Counted from the first letter of the stretch, positions 1-12,605 are shown. The stretch: 64,000 nucleotides of DNA from Planococcus citri (GCF_950023065.1 NC_088679.1:52452001-52516000); one strand, 5' to 3'. Notes: generated from the sequence alone by a model not told the origin. A program made the numbers and translations.

Positions 1-690
1 GATTCCTAGTCATGTTCACAGAACCCTCTGTCTAAAGCTTGCCTACTTTTATCTGTTCTACAATACTTTAAAATTACCTGCCTCTATAATTAGCTTAGAT
101 GGACTCCTATATGCAGATATTTATTCGCCGAACTAACCACCTACTTAGGTTTTTATGAAGCTGTTCATCTAGTTACTTGACTTAACAGATTATTGATATC
201 CCTTGGAATTTACCTTGTGCCTTACCTCAATTCCCAGTTCGTTAATTTATTCATGTATTTAATTATTCATTATATTTATTATTTGTTCATTTTTTTTACT
301 TTGTTTGCCTATTAGTTCCGGTGTCCACCCTAATCTTACATAAATTAATCGATTATTGTATTCTCCCTTGATATTGTATTATATGGAATCCAGAAGTTAA
401 CTATTTTGCTGTGTTGTGCATCTTAGCTAGTTTATTTGTCTCTCACGATGTTAAATTATTTATTTGTTTATTTATTAATTATTTATTTATTTTTACACAT
501 GTTGATAAATCCGATATGAGAGCCCCTCGCCACTCGCGCCGTAGGCGCATAGGTGTAGGTTTAGTCTAAAAAATAAGTACCTACAACTTGTAATATTAAT
601 ATGTTTTCAAATGTAACCTACTAAAATTGTTCAGGTTGAAGTCAATATACCTCTGTTCACTCTCTCTCTCTCTCTCACTATATTGTGACG
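1..690 (+). mobile_element. 3' untranslated tail of an upstream LINE copy
   Basis: This stretch has no coding frame but ends like the 3' end of the LINE that follows it. Around 517-560 it has GAGAGCCCCTCGCC followed by a CTCGCGCC/TAGGCGCAT block, and near 640-680 GTCAATATACCTCT followed by a short CT run. The same order (GAGAGACCCCCGCC, TAGACGCAT, GTCAATATACCTCT, long CT run) occurs at 3680-3830. The simplest reading is that bases 1 to about 690 are the 3' UTR and CT tail of one LINE copy whose body lies outside the window, joined directly to a second copy. The exact join (about 675-700) is inferred. Confidence 0.6.
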
Positions 691-3269
691 TTGTGGGATT
701 TTCAGGTAGATCGTTCAACTCGTTATTGATTAAAATGCTAGACCAAAAACTGAATATTCTGGGTGTATATAAATTTTGCAAGGTGCCTGAACAAATTTTC
801 TTGCAGGAACTAGAAGATATTTTATTGGGTTTAGATGATATTGTACTATTAACTGGGGATTTAAACATTGATATTTTAAGGGAAGGGGGGGATAATATGA
901 ACTACCTTAGTTTACTTGAGTCAATGGGCTTTGAGTGTTTGATTAATGAACCAACGAGGTACTTTGGTAGTCAGAAATCATGTATTGACCATGTATTTTT
1001 TAAGGGTAGGTATAACCCAAATAGTATGTAAATCAATGTAGAGTGTAAAATTGAGAATCCAAAAGTCTCAGACCATAGAGCAGTGTTGATAGGTGTGGAG
1101 ATGTCAAAAAGTCTGTATAAGAGGGGGTCCAATGAATATATTCGCTATGCTAAATTAAAAGATAAGATTAGCTCAACTAGGTGGGACATAGAGTTAGAGG
1201 GGGTTGATGTAAATGATGCCTTTGAAGCCTTTACTAAAAAAATACAAAGCCTCATGGGAGAGGCCACAGAGACAGTGGGGCAAAATTCAAATAAGAGAGC
1301 TCGTAAGCCATGGGCGTCGTCTAGGCTGGTATCCCTTTCCGCTGAAAAAAGTAGGCTATTCAAATTGGTTAAGAAGCATAAAGATAACACTGAGCTATTG
1401 GCCAAGTACAAAAGTGTCTCAAAACTAGTTGTTAGCCAAAGTCGTTTTGAAAATAGAGAGTACCACTCCAAGATTGTAGAAAGCTATGAGGGTGATAGCA
1501 AAAAATATTGGGCTCATATAAAAAGACTCAAAGGTGACAGAAAAGAAGAGCTGAAAACTATAATTGTTGATGATCGAGAGTGCAATATTGAAAATGAGCC
1601 AGAGTTAATAGCAGAGGGGTTTGGAGAGTACTTTTTGAAAAATGTAGAAAATTTATCAAAAAAGTTTACTACTAATAACAGCCACGATTCTTTTCCCAAA
1701 ACAAGCATAACAAATAGTTTCGCTATACATGAAGTTACTGTAGCAGAGACATTTAGGCACGTTATGAACCTACCCAACAAACCATCAACTGGCTTAGACA
1801 ATATTCCTGCACGCGTTCTTCGTGAGAATGTGCAGCAGTTAGCGCCTCCACTTACAGATTTGTTCAATCACTCCCTAAAAAATGGTGTTTTCCCAAAGGT
1901 GCTTAAGAGTTCAGTGATTGTGCCAGTACATAAGGCTGGGAACAAAAAGGAGATGGGTAATTATAGGCCAGTGAGTTTGCTTTCAGTAATTGGCAAGGTC
2001 TTGGAGAGAGTTATGAAGGAGAGAATGCTGCGTTTCTTACAAAGTTTTTCATATTTTACAGACAGGCAATATGGTTTTCTGCCGCATAGGAGTGTAAATG
2101 ATGCCTTATATAACCAAATCAGCAAAATCACAACGCTTCTAGAACAGGGTAAAATGGTGGCTGCGACTTATATAGATCTCTCCAAGGCATTTGATACGGT
2201 AGACATAGATATCCTGCTCAGTAAATTATACGATTGTGGTTTTAGGGGGCTAATGTATGACTGGCTAAAATCTTACCTTGAGGGGCGTGAGCAGAGGGTA
2301 AAAGTTGGCAAAGTACTCAGTAAATGTAGGCCCATTAAAAGAGGAGTTCCCCAGGGAAGCGTTCTTGGCCCCTTGCTCTTCCTCATATACATCAATGATA
2401 TTTTCAAACTGAATCTCACTGGTACCTTATTTGCATTTGCTGACGATATCTCAGTAATCTTTCACGCTGGCGCTATAAAAAGCCTAATAAAATTGATAAA
2501 CTCTTCATTAAATATACTTGCTAAATGGTTTGAAGCTCATAAATTAACACCAAATCTCAATAAAACGAGTATTGTCCCTTATGCGTTTAGAGAGGTCCCA
2601 GATCTGAGTGGTAGTTGCTTCCTACATGTATGTGGAGGTGTTAGTTGCCACTGTAGCCCAATCAGTCAGGTTGAAACTGTGAAATATCTGGGAGTTGTCC
2701 TGGATTCAAAATTGATGTGGGGGGAACATACTCGAGTTCTGCAGTCTAAATTAAGAAAGTTAAACGGGTTGATTTATTATTTGGCCGGATTTTTTTCCTC
2801 TTTCCATATGAAAAAAATTTATTATGCTTTGTTCGATTCAGTTTTGAGGTATGGGATTTTAGCATGGGGGGGAGCAGCACAGAGATACCTTGAGCCAATT
2901 AGACGACTGCAGAAGCATGCAATCAGAAACATAACTGGCTTGGAGAGAAGAGATTCGACTGCTGAGGCCTTTAAAAATTTGAAAATCTTAAATCTTGACC
3001 AAATTTATGTGCAGGTATCGGCAGCATATGTGCACGAAAACAGAGATGCGTTTGGAGTTGGAACAGTGACGAGGGAGGGGCTACGAAGTGCTGCACTTAG
3101 GGCTAGACCTCCGCTCATGGAAACTACGAGAGCAAATATGCAAATTCTGGTTAGGGCCCCATCGGTATATAACTCATTACCAGCAGAATTGAGGCAAGCT
3201 AGTCGTAATAAATTTCGAAAGAAATTAGCGGAATGGCTTGTTCAGAACAGGCATGAAGGGATAGGCTAG
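690..3269 (+). pseudogene. LINE ORF2: endonuclease C-terminus plus reverse transcriptase, one in-frame stop
   Basis: This is the replication polyprotein of the LINE. The apurinic-type endonuclease part shows TGDLNID (about 855-875), CIDHVF (about 979-996) and SDHRAV (1068-1085). The reverse transcriptase follows with YRPVSLLS, TYIDLSKAFDTVD, GVPQGSVLGPLLF and the catalytic FADD box (about 2436-2447), then a thumb/C-terminal region ending in TAG at 3267-3269. The only lesion seen is a TAA at 1029-1031, in the same frame, between the IDH and SDH endonuclease motifs. The N-terminal endonuclease and any ORF1 are missing through 5' truncation. RT from 1083 on is open for about 728 codons, suggesting a young copy. 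Confidence 0.85.
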
Positions 3270-3481
3270 AGCTCATGAATAATGATAGACTCGAAACTAC
3301 TCGATCTTGCAACTGGTTCCTTCCCTGCTTTCTGGTGATAGCCCATTATATTGTGTTTGCGAAAATATCTCCACACTGGTCAAGACTTCTGATGATCACT
3401 TATAACCTGCTTATTATTGTTGTGTCTGTAAAAATAGCCCTATTCTGTTCAGAAAATTTCTATTTATTTTATTCTATTCTT

Positions 3482-3484
3482 ATT

Positions 3485-3520
<36 letters not shown>
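3482..3520. repeat. (TTTA)n simple repeat
   Basis: A run of about nine TTTA units lies in the 3' UTR of the LINE, between the RT stop codon and the CT tail. A similar TTTA-rich patch is in the preceding copy near 460-495, so it belongs to the element rather than arising after insertion. Confidence 0.9.
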
Positions 3521-3521
<1 letters not shown>

Positions 3522-3770
3522 TGATTGCTTAAAACTATTGTCACTATATTACCAATTGTAGCCTTGTTTTGAATCCCAAGTTTAAATTTGAATTTATTTA
3601 TTCATTTATACCTATATATTTGCTTATATTTAACTATGTTTGTGTCAGTTACGTAATCTATCGATATATTATTGTATGTTATAGAGAGACCCCCGCCGTT
3701 CGCGTCTTAGACGCATTGGTGTGTGGATATTTGTAATCATGATTGTAAAAGAAAAAGTCAATATACCTCT

Positions 3771-3772
<2 letters not shown>

Positions 3773-3830
<58 letters not shown>
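3773..3830. repeat. (CT)29 microsatellite, LINE 3' tail
   Basis: Fifty-eight bases of pure CT follow GTCAATATACCTCTAA. The matching position in the upstream copy has a much shorter CT run (about 660-677). CR1/L2-like LINEs end in short microsatellite repeats rather than poly(A), so this marks the element's 3' terminus; its length probably reflects later slippage. Confidence 0.95.
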
Positions 3831-3834
<4 letters not shown>

Positions 3835-4490
3835 ACAGTCTGGGTATCTTATGTATCAGAAAGTCATAATTACGTTGAACAATTATTGTAAATAAAAATT
3901 ACTTTGAGTATTTTGCTGATAACGGTGTGTTAATTTCTGGATATGAATTTACTACGTGTTTAAACATTTTTAAACATCAAAGTTGGACATTCACAAAGAA
4001 GTGTTCAACTTGGAACTAAGTATAGGCCATGTCCTGAACAAATTCGATCTTGAATTAATTTAAGAACTGAAACTCGAATTGAAAAACCGAACTTTTACTA
4101 AAAGAATTTCGAAACAGGGGCAGCGTATATATTTTTAAAAAATCTCAACGATCAAAACAATAATCATTTTTTTCTTAGAAGTCTAAATTTGCTGGTCAAT
4201 TAATTTTAATTTTAAAAGTTGAGATACTTGGATTTAGCACCAACGCATCTTTAGAGGGAATTTTGAACTATTAGGAATTTTGAATTCTTGCAATACAAAT
4301 TTTAGAGTTCTATTCTATGTAATTTAAAAATGAATTCAGGATTACAGGATGCATAAATTTTTATTACCGTATATGTATTTACAACTAATATGAACTTTTT
4401 GTGATGGAATTTTCAAAATGATTCGACCCCTCCAAAGTCCAAAATCCCCCACTTACTCTCCAAATTTCCTGAGAATTGAAAAAATCGTGT
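3831..4490. other. AT-rich non-coding flank of the LINE
   Basis: I see no open frame with coding character, RNA gene or recognisable terminal repeat here. A few phrases (GTTGAGATACTTGG, CTCCAAATTTCCTGAGAATTG) resemble the degenerate repeats that start downstream. Confidence 0.5.
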
Positions 4491-4494
4491 AAGA

Positions 4495-4990
4495 TTATGA
4501 TTTATTAGGTTTTTTGGGAATGCTGAACATGAATATGAATTTATTTTTTTCGATTCGGCTCTCCCAACGTCCTCATTGGTCTCAAAAATTGACTAAAAAT
4601 CTTAAAAATCGATTCAGTTTTCAGGTAATTTTGATGGGTATGGAAATGTTGGAGGGGCTGAATCAGAAAAACAAGCTGACATTCGTATATTCTCAGCGCT
4701 CCCAAAAACTTCATAAAGCGTGTACGTTACACAATTTTCTTCAATCTCCAGGAGGTTTTTGGGTAGGTGGGAGCGTTGGAAAAGCCAAATCAAAAAAATA
4801 AGTTGATATTCGTATTCGGCACTCCCGAAAACCTATTAAACCGTGTGTCACACGACTTTTTTTTTCAATTTTCAGGAAATTTCAGTTAAAGGGGGGGGGT
4901 GGAGGGGTTGAATTAAAAAAATGAGTTTATATTTGAATTCAGCGCTCTCAATAACGTATGTATGAAACAACGTGTCACATGATATTTCAG
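4495..4990. repeat. Degenerate tandem repeat, unit about 125 bp
   Basis: Four diverged units can be followed, starting near 4495, 4618, 4746 and 4872. Each has TTTCAGG or CTCCAGG, then a G-rich GGTGG/GGAGGGG stretch, a CTGAATCAAAAAA-like segment, a GATATTCGTATTC-like segment, CAGCGCTCCC-like, a GTGT(C/A)ACAC-like segment and T-rich DNA. Spacing is 123, 128 and 126 bp. Divergence is high, so the block is old. Confidence 0.7.
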
Positions 4991-6000
4991 GTTTTGACCA
5001 ACATTTTGAAGTTTCAAACTCCCCCTCCCTTCCATGATTTTACTACCATCCGAAAAGTTCACATGATGAATTTTTTCGTCCTTTTCCAATATGATAAATA
5101 TACTAAGAGAATTACTGAGACGCACCAATCACGATCATACCTGCGAATAAAGTCAATTTGGACAAATTTTATGTCGTTTTTTGAAAAACCGGAATTTTTA
5201 AAATATCGCTGGAGGCTCCAAAACGACTTGAAACCAGCTCCAGTCGACTTAAAATGTTGAAATTGAGGTATGGAAAAAATTTTACCTTTCCAACTTCATT
5301 TTCTTAAATTTCGTAGAAATATCAACTTAAAAAAATTTACTGAAGGCTCTAGATCGAACTACTCAAAATGGTTTGAAACCGGTTTAAATCGATTCAGCGG
5401 GGTCGAAAATGGGGCACATTCCAGTTTTCATTTTCATAGATCAATTCGGTAAGATTTCGATTTTTTTCCATTTTCTTTAAAAATTCAGCAAAAATTGAAA
5501 AATTCACTTGGGTTTTTGAAATTTTGCCTGATGATTTATTACAATATAGCCTTTTCTGATTGAAGAATGTTTTGTCAGTTGCGGTATTTTCCTTGTAAAA
5601 TCTTCGTAAATTCTAATCGTGGTGAATGTTTGCAGCAAATCAGTACGACGAAGCCTTAGCCAGTTAGGTACGAATTGGTTTGCTCCTGACGAAGGATCAA
5701 TGGCCCAAGTGATGGTTGCAACTATGCTGCGTTAAATCATGCATCATGCAAAAAAAAAAAAAACTGACGCGACGTCGCTCAGACCATATTATTTCAGTGG
5801 TAAGTTGAATGTCCCTCAATATATTACCTAATTTTTGCCTTGATTCGTGATACTGATGCATAACTAACTATACAATATGACACAAAAGTAGTGCTCGGTG
5901 GCTTTTATTTCTAAGTGGAAAGAGCTAGCGAGATGAATGACGGCGTTGAGTAGGAAAAAATAAGGGCTTTCAAAAGCGACCTTGAAAATTTCTGGCCCAT
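4991..6000. other. Non-coding; diverged fragments of the GGAGGCTCCA repeat
   Basis: At 5208-5235 the string GGAGGCTCCAAAACGACTTG is found. It is the signature of the foldback family seen at 14.1, 22.6 and 34.4 kb. Similar sentences (TCGAACTACTCAAAATGGTTTGAAACCGG, about 5353-5385) follow. No terminal repeats are visible, so this is an old remnant. The rest (5450-6000) holds nothing I can assign. Confidence 0.5.
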
Positions 6001-6002
6001 GC

Positions 6003-6800
6003 ACAGGGTGTCCACAAATTGAAAAACCGGTTTGGTCAAAAAATTCAAACTGGTTTTTATTGGCGCAATGTATTCTACAATCTAAGGCGACAAAAACGTG
6101 ACATGAATTTTTTGAAACCGGTTCATTAATTTGCAACCAGTTCACAAAAATTACCTAAAAATGATCGAGAAAAAACCTTGAAACGAAAGTTGTAGGGCTT
6201 GAAACATTACACAATTTTGTTCAATCACATTTTGAAACCGGTTCATTGGTCCGCATTTATAGCAACCAGTTTTTGACAATCGTCTAATAATTAAAGATAG
6301 AGAAAAAAACTTGAGACAAAAGTTGTAGAGTGTGAAAAATTGAACCATTTTCGCTGATCAGATTTTGAAACCGGTTCATTAATTTGCAACCAGTTTCCAA
6401 AAATTACCTAAAAGTTGAAGATGGAGAAAAAAGCTTGAAACAAAAGTTATAGGGCGTGAAAAATTTCACAATTTTGTTCAATCACACCAATGAACCGGTT
6501 TCAAAATCAATCAATCAATCAATCAATCAATCGGTCCGCATTTAGCAACCAGTTATTGACAATCACCTAAAAATTAAAGATAGAGAAAAAAACTTGAGAC
6601 AAAAGTTGCAGAGCGTGAAAAATTGAATCATTTTTGCTGATCGGATTTTGAAAATGGCTAATTAATTTGCAACCAGGTAACTTTCGATGGCTTGCTGCAA
6701 ATTAATGAACTGGTTTCAAAAATCTGATTAGCGAAAATAGTTCAATTTTTCACACTCCACAATTTATGTTTCAAACTTTTTTTTTCATCTCCAATTAATT
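6003..6800. repeat. Tandem repeat (about 125-145 bp units) ending in an inverted unit
   Basis: Units carry TTTGAAACCGGTTCATT then GCAACCAG at about 6111, 6232, 6363, 6497 and 6646. Units alternate between an 'AATTTGC' form and a 'GGTCCGC' form, so the higher-order period is about 250-280 bp. After each comes an AGAGAAAAAA(C/G)CTTGA(G/A)AC segment and a GTGAAAAATT segment. From about 6690 to 6800 the same text runs on the opposite strand (CAAATTAATGAACTGGTTTCAAA, TTCAATTTTTCACAC). The block starts with CAGGGTGTCCACAAATT at 6008, the terminal motif of the element at 42194. Confidence 0.75.
6506..6535. repeat. (AATC)n microsatellite
   Basis: About six to seven AATC units interrupt the repeat unit at the point where other units read GGTTCATTGGTCCGC. 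A short inverted CCAATGAACCGGTTTCAAAATC precedes it. It looks like a local slippage expansion. Confidence 0.9.
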
Positions 6801-9800
6801 TTAAGGTGATTGTCAACAACATGATACGAAAAGATAACATTGGATTGAGCATATCTTCGGCCTCACTGGGTAGAGGAGTGATTGACATTTCCGGGGTACC
6901 TATATTATAGAACCGTACACTTACTTATCATTTATTTCGAACGCCTATTCTGGATTAATTGAAAATTACGTTTTCAGATTTACTCCATTATGAGTCTGAG
7001 TCATCCATTTCGTCGGCAAAGGAGAAGAAAGTTTACGAAGTTCTATATGAAAGCGGTCCACAATTCCACATTATGTTACCCAGAAGTTGCTGAAAATTGG
7101 GCTGTTCTAATCGTTATTCTGTATTCTCGAAGAAATGACTATCCTTCGTTGTTGAAAATTATATCCCTTGTTCCATGTAAATTGAATTTCTCTAAAACTT
7201 TGAACACGTGGCTGAGTAGGTAATATTGAACGTAAAGTTACCAAGTTGGGTTGAGTTGAGAAAAATATTGTATGTACTAAAATGTAGAAATTCAGTAGGA
7301 CTAGGTTCATTTTTTAACTTCTTGTAATTTTATTTTATTGACATACCTATTTATTCGTTTCAATGAAGATGAGTGATTGTGTTTTTAATTCAGATATTTC
7401 TTCCGTCGGTTTTATTTTTTATTTTCTAAATTTACTTATCTTTTTTCAGCCAATTAATCATACTGTCCCTATTTTAATATTTTCATCGTGTAATCTGACT
7501 TTTTAATAAATTAAAATATTTTAATCGAAGGCAGCTTTCATTTTCTTCTTTTACCTATTACTGAACCGAAGGAAGAATTCTAATTTTCAAAAATACGTTT
7601 CAAACAAGCTTCAAAAAAGATTCTGATGAAATAATACATCCAAGAACACTTACCTACTAGGATACATTCCTACAACTGTACGTTAGTCTTGAACCTATAA
7701 AAAGAAGATAGGATCGAACTTACTTGTTTGAATTACACCATATTATTTCTCACAAAACATCGAAGGTGTCATTTTTCAATTTTCATTAGGTATTAAAAAT
7801 ACGAGTTTATTCAACCACTCGTTGAAAAAATTACCAATAAAATCAAGTAGAGAAAAATTTAACCCAAACTTACCCGAAATAAATTCAATTTGTACCAGAC
7901 ATGAAAAAACATAAACCAATGAAACCAATCCCAATTTAGTTAGAATTTGAGAGTAATTTTGTGATCAAAAACCAACATCGTTTCGAACATATCACTTTGA
8001 AAATAACCATAAAAGATACGTCATTTTTGTATGGCTAAAAATACTCATTTATTTACCTTGATTAGGTAGGTATTCAAAATAACTCCATGTTAGCATCAAA
8101 TTACTTCACACATGTCCATTGTTATATAAACTACAATTTGCCATATTATGTACATTGCAAAGATCCCACTTGAAACAACTTTTCTAAATGTCCATACCAA
8201 TATTAAATCAACCTATACCTTTGTCAACTTGTTAAGGTACCAATTACTCCATGTTCATTTCTTGAATAAAACCAGGACCAAATCAATATTCCAACATCAT
8301 TTAATTCGAATCAAATACATTGCAAAAATTTACATCAGAGAAAAAGGTAAAAAAAAAACAACAAGTATAAGTTGAGAAAAAATACAACAGTATTATTTAT
8401 AACTAACAAAATCATGAAAAATGCAAAGTACCTAATAAAAAAAAATTAAAATAAAACTGAATGAAAAACAAAGTAACATAATATGGAATAGGGGCTCAAA
8501 CCCATACTAAAATCTTCTAAGCATTAAAAACTGACAAATAGAAAAAATTTCAAGAAAGATGAAAAATATACTTAAATGAAATATAGGTAGGTAAAAGGTA
8601 GAAAATCTCAACAATCAAAAAGATATTTAGAAAAGGTTAATAAAGAAAATTAAAAGAATACATTTTGAGATCAGTTCTACCAAAATTATTACTGAAAAAT
8701 TATAAGATTTAAATTGAAATAGATACAAAATATCCATATAATAATAATTCAACATAAAAAGTAATTCAATATAGGTAAGTACTCAGATTATGCGAGAGTC
8801 AATGAATAATTTGAAAACAATACATTACATATTGAAATAGGACTCGACCATTTTTAAACAGGAAGTAGACTGAATAGAAATCAGGAAAACTGCTGTATTT
8901 TAGGCAAATGCCTTCACCAAAATCTACTCACTCATTTGATAAACACCAGTTAAAATATGTAATCAAGAATAAAAAATTAATCTCAATGTGTGCCTTTTAA
9001 AAACATCAACATACAAGAATAGACAAAATTTACAAGTCCTTGAAAATGGATATGTACCCAAGTTAACAATAGTTTGGGTCACAGACCCGACAAATAATTT
9101 GATGAACAATCACCAACAGTCAATAGAAAAATGAATATAAAATGGCATATGTTCATAAGGACTTGAGGTGACACATTCGCAACCATAACGGTCGTCTCAA
9201 CAACCAAAGAGTGAACTAGGTAAGTAATTGGCGAATCAATAGCAGCAGAAAAAAAGACATACTTATAGGTATACAATTGATGAAAAAATCAACCACAATA
9301 GAATTAAAAAATTATAACAGAATAAAATAAAAATCAAGGAGTAAAATTGATTATGTAACAGCAAGAATCAAGTAACATTAGTTGTAAGTATTGACTAATT
9401 CAGTCATCAGCTGTGTACTTTTGGCTCAGTATCAATTGACATCTCCATCAACTCTATAGGCTCTTCCATAGAACTTTGACTTGACTTGAGGTGAATTCAC
9501 GGATGGACATCAGGTTTAACAACGAAGATTACAAATATTTTTACGTAAATAAAGTTTATATAATTACATATGATCATTATCTTCAACAATTTTATAAACA
9601 TTAGGGCGTAATCAGTGTTTTTTTAAAAAAATGTCTTTTTTTTGAAAAACAGAAAATTGTTTTTTTTTGTTTAAAACAAATTTTCTTGTTTCAAACTGTC
9701 AATTTACAAGTACTAAGCCCTCTGAATTTAGCATATTCACACTGTTTTTTTTGTTTTTTTTTTCAATTCTGAGTCAATAATAAATTAGTAAATTTTGACT

Positions 9801-11815
9801 TTGAGCAAATCGTGAACTTTCGTAATGGGTATTGTATTCATTAATTTGGCGGGAAATCTAGTGGATTTTGATACCAAACATGAAACAGCCGGAAGAAAAA
9901 TTGTGTCCTCTACAGCAGAAAGCAGAAATCATTCTCGTCGCAAATGGGTATGAAATGAATTTGTCATCTACACGCTTCTTCTAAACTATGAGTAGGTATC
10001 TCAGCCCATGCTTAAAGGTTTTAATTTATTTTTTCCTTTTGTTTAGGAATTGATGGAGCAATAGGTACTCCAAAACAATAATATTAATACTTATGTAGGT
10101 ATTCCAAACTTCTGCAGGCAGGCATTTGAACTCGCTCATAAATTACTGTATATTGGCAAGATATTTATTGTCCAAAAATTTACTTACGTGCTACACATTT
10201 TATTTTTAGTTTAGTTATGAATAAAACTTTATTTTAATTTTTCAATTTTTCAATAAATTATAGATTACATAGGTAGATTAGGTACCTATTAGTTAAGGTA
10301 GCCTTAAAGCCATAAAATTTGAAACATATGTTTAGCCAATCAAAACACATTAATTTTTCAGCATTTGTTGCTAGTGTACACTTTAAATTAGGTAGCTTTT
10401 CACAAATTCTATCAAGATTTGCACCTGTTGAACAAATTTCATATTCATTTAGGAAATTGTGATGTTCATAAATCATAACTTTCAAAATCCAAGTTGAAAC
10501 CGCAAAATAGGCGTGCGCCTATATTTCAGTGATTGAGATCATAATTTTTTAACCACCAATGGTCATTATTTGTACTCATCAAACATAATTTTGTATTGGT
10601 AGCAAAATTTATGTAAAAATATCAAGATTATGAATTTCAATTTTGCAATTTCGAATATGTATTTACAATCCACATTTGCGCCCATTAAACATTCTACACT
10701 ACACTTCTGGAGCTATAATGGAAGAAATTTCCATGAACAGGATTAAAAGTCGTTATTTCAAACATTTTTAATCACCACCTATACGGTGTGTCTGTGTACC
10801 CAGCACTAACATTTTCATTCCTGTAGCAGTTTTCAAAATATTCATTTCTTTTACATCAATCCTATTCGAAATTTGAAACACTTTCGACATTGAATTTATT
10901 TTATTTTTATTTTATATTATTTATACAATTTAGGTCTCTCCAACAGTCAGAAGCCAATGAGCTCTCTTCTAGCCATAGGGCAAATTTAATGAAAAGAGGA
11001 ATGAAAAATTGTAATTCTCAATGCATATTAGTACCTACTCAGTGTAGAAATTTTGTTCCTGAGGCAAATTGGAAATATTCGTTCCTTTTCCAGCAACTAA
11101 AAAATGAAAAAATACATTCCCACGTACATTTTAGCTTTAGACCAAGCAAGTCTGAAGATTTGGAAAGAATAACACCCTCATACTTAGATAAGTATTTAAT
11201 TAATTTATTAACAAACGTGTTTACGTTTAGTGGTAATATTGTGTGAGTTTGATATGTACTATACCAAAATTAATTATTCTTATTAACAGTTCAATCAAAT
11301 AAAGAAATTCAGATTATTGTCATCTGAACCTTCTCAAAGTTCTACCAAAGTAGTAAACTTTTGGTTTGAAGTTTTGAATGAAGTGATTGAAGTAATAATA
11401 TTCAATTATGCATACCTGAATCTTTAAAAAGAATAAATCTTCTGTACTTTAAGTAAAATTTTGCATTTTATCTATAATCTGTATCATTTCAGACAATGAA
11501 TTATTATTATTTATTTGAAGTTTGTTTTTATTCATTTTGTAATAAAAGTAGGTACCTACCTCAGTGAATCAGCCAATATTGTACATTTCAACAGACAAAA
11601 ATGTGAACACATGGTGCGTATCCAGGATTGACTAAAACACTACTGTTTTATAGGGAATTTGAACCAAGACGAGTTGAACTTTTGATTATTGAAAACAATA
11701 AATCAAAACAGATCGTCATTAAAATTAAATCAGCGATTTTGAAAATGAGGAAAGGGAAAAGGGACGAGTGTGGTCAAAATTGAATATTTTGGATAATTAT
11801 CAGGGACGACGAATA
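6801..11815. other. Five kb of AT-rich DNA with no supported gene
   Basis: Most frames are short and low in complexity. The best is a 118-codon frame at 10890-11246, with a hydrophobic start (FYFYFILFI) and three cysteines, preceded by an acceptor-like TTTACAATTTAG at 10923-10934. Its composition is not convincingly coding and I recognise no family. No tRNA, terminal inverted repeat or tandem array was found in this stretch. Confidence 0.45.
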
Positions 11816-12605
11816 CAGTCGAACCTCGCTAAATGGAATTGCAAGGGAAACAGATTTTTCTCCACTTACATAGGTTTTTCACTAAAGTAGGTTTCACTTA
11901 TGGAGGTTGAACGAATTAGAATTCCAGTTATGGAGGTTTTCGTTTCCCTAACACTTCCCTACCTAAACCTATGCTAAAGTAATCACAATACGTACATACA
12001 TACATACTTGAGTGGAATTTTATTTTGAGCAGCAGAACCTCTGGAACTGAAATGTTGCTTTCGTTTTTTTACCTCTATAAGTGAAATGCCTTCCTTTTTT
12101 GTTTTTACCTCTTCAACTGAAACAAATCTCCAGAGGTTCTGCTACTCAAAACAGAATTCCACGTTCCATTTCCAGTTATATAGTTATTTTTTCAACATAC
12201 GGGGAGGTAGTACCTACCCACATACGAGTATAGGAATATCCAACATACAAATATCTTTGCGAATTAAGAGATTTAGAGTCAAATGAGCCCATGTTACTTT
12301 GCATATTTATGCATATTTCGACCATAAATTCATATTTTAGCATATTGTTATCCATATTTTTAGCGCATATTTCAGCACATTTACTCAAGTTTTACGGTTT
12401 TTCTCTATTTTTAGGGAATATTTTTAAAATGTTCAAAATTTGTGTTTTTTCATAATTTTTTGAACACAAATTTTTTTTAATGGAAAAAGTCAACATTGTA
12501 CAAATTTTATGTAATTCTTTAGATAGGGAATGCTAGGGGAACGAATTTTGTGCCACTTACCGAGGTTTTCCACGTACATGAGTGTCACTTAGCGAGGTTC
12601 GACTG
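11816..12605. mobile_element. CAGTCGAACC-ended MITE (pogo/Tc1-mariner type), rearranged
   Basis: The left end reads CAGTCGAACCTCGCTAA from 11816 and the right end reads TTAGCGAGGTTCGACTG to 12605, a perfect 17-bp terminal inverted repeat. TA lies directly outside both ends (11814-11815 and 12606-12607), the target duplication of Tc1/mariner/pogo transposons. Inside, subterminal repeats (CACTTA...GAGGTTTT) recur. There is no transposase frame, so it is non-autonomous. The right end sits in the loop of a separate foldback sequence (12221-13133), so the interior has been rearranged. Confidence 0.8.

Larger units (their letters stand above)
690..3830 (+). mobile_element. 5'-truncated non-LTR retrotransposon (LINE), copy 2
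   Basis: The element begins inside the endonuclease region, carries a nearly intact reverse transcriptase and ends in a 3' UTR with a (CT)29 tail. There are no long terminal repeats, which fits a LINE. The RT sequence style (FADD catalytic box, RGVPQGSVLGP, a YLGVVLD segment and an LQKHAIRNI thumb region) is that of the CR1/L2/Jockey assemblage; the exact clade cannot be settled by eye. Integration right after another copy's CT tail explains the 5' truncation. It lies in + orientation. Confidence 0.85.

Noticed and set aside
6500..6540. Regular short repeats suggestive of a CRISPR array
   Set aside because: It is a plain AATC microsatellite with no spacers; the context is eukaryotic.
10890..11246. 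118-codon frame with hydrophobic N-terminus, possible secreted protein
   Set aside because: The start lies in TTTTATTTTA low-complexity DNA, an acceptor-like site falls inside the frame, and there is no family similarity or splice partner I can see.
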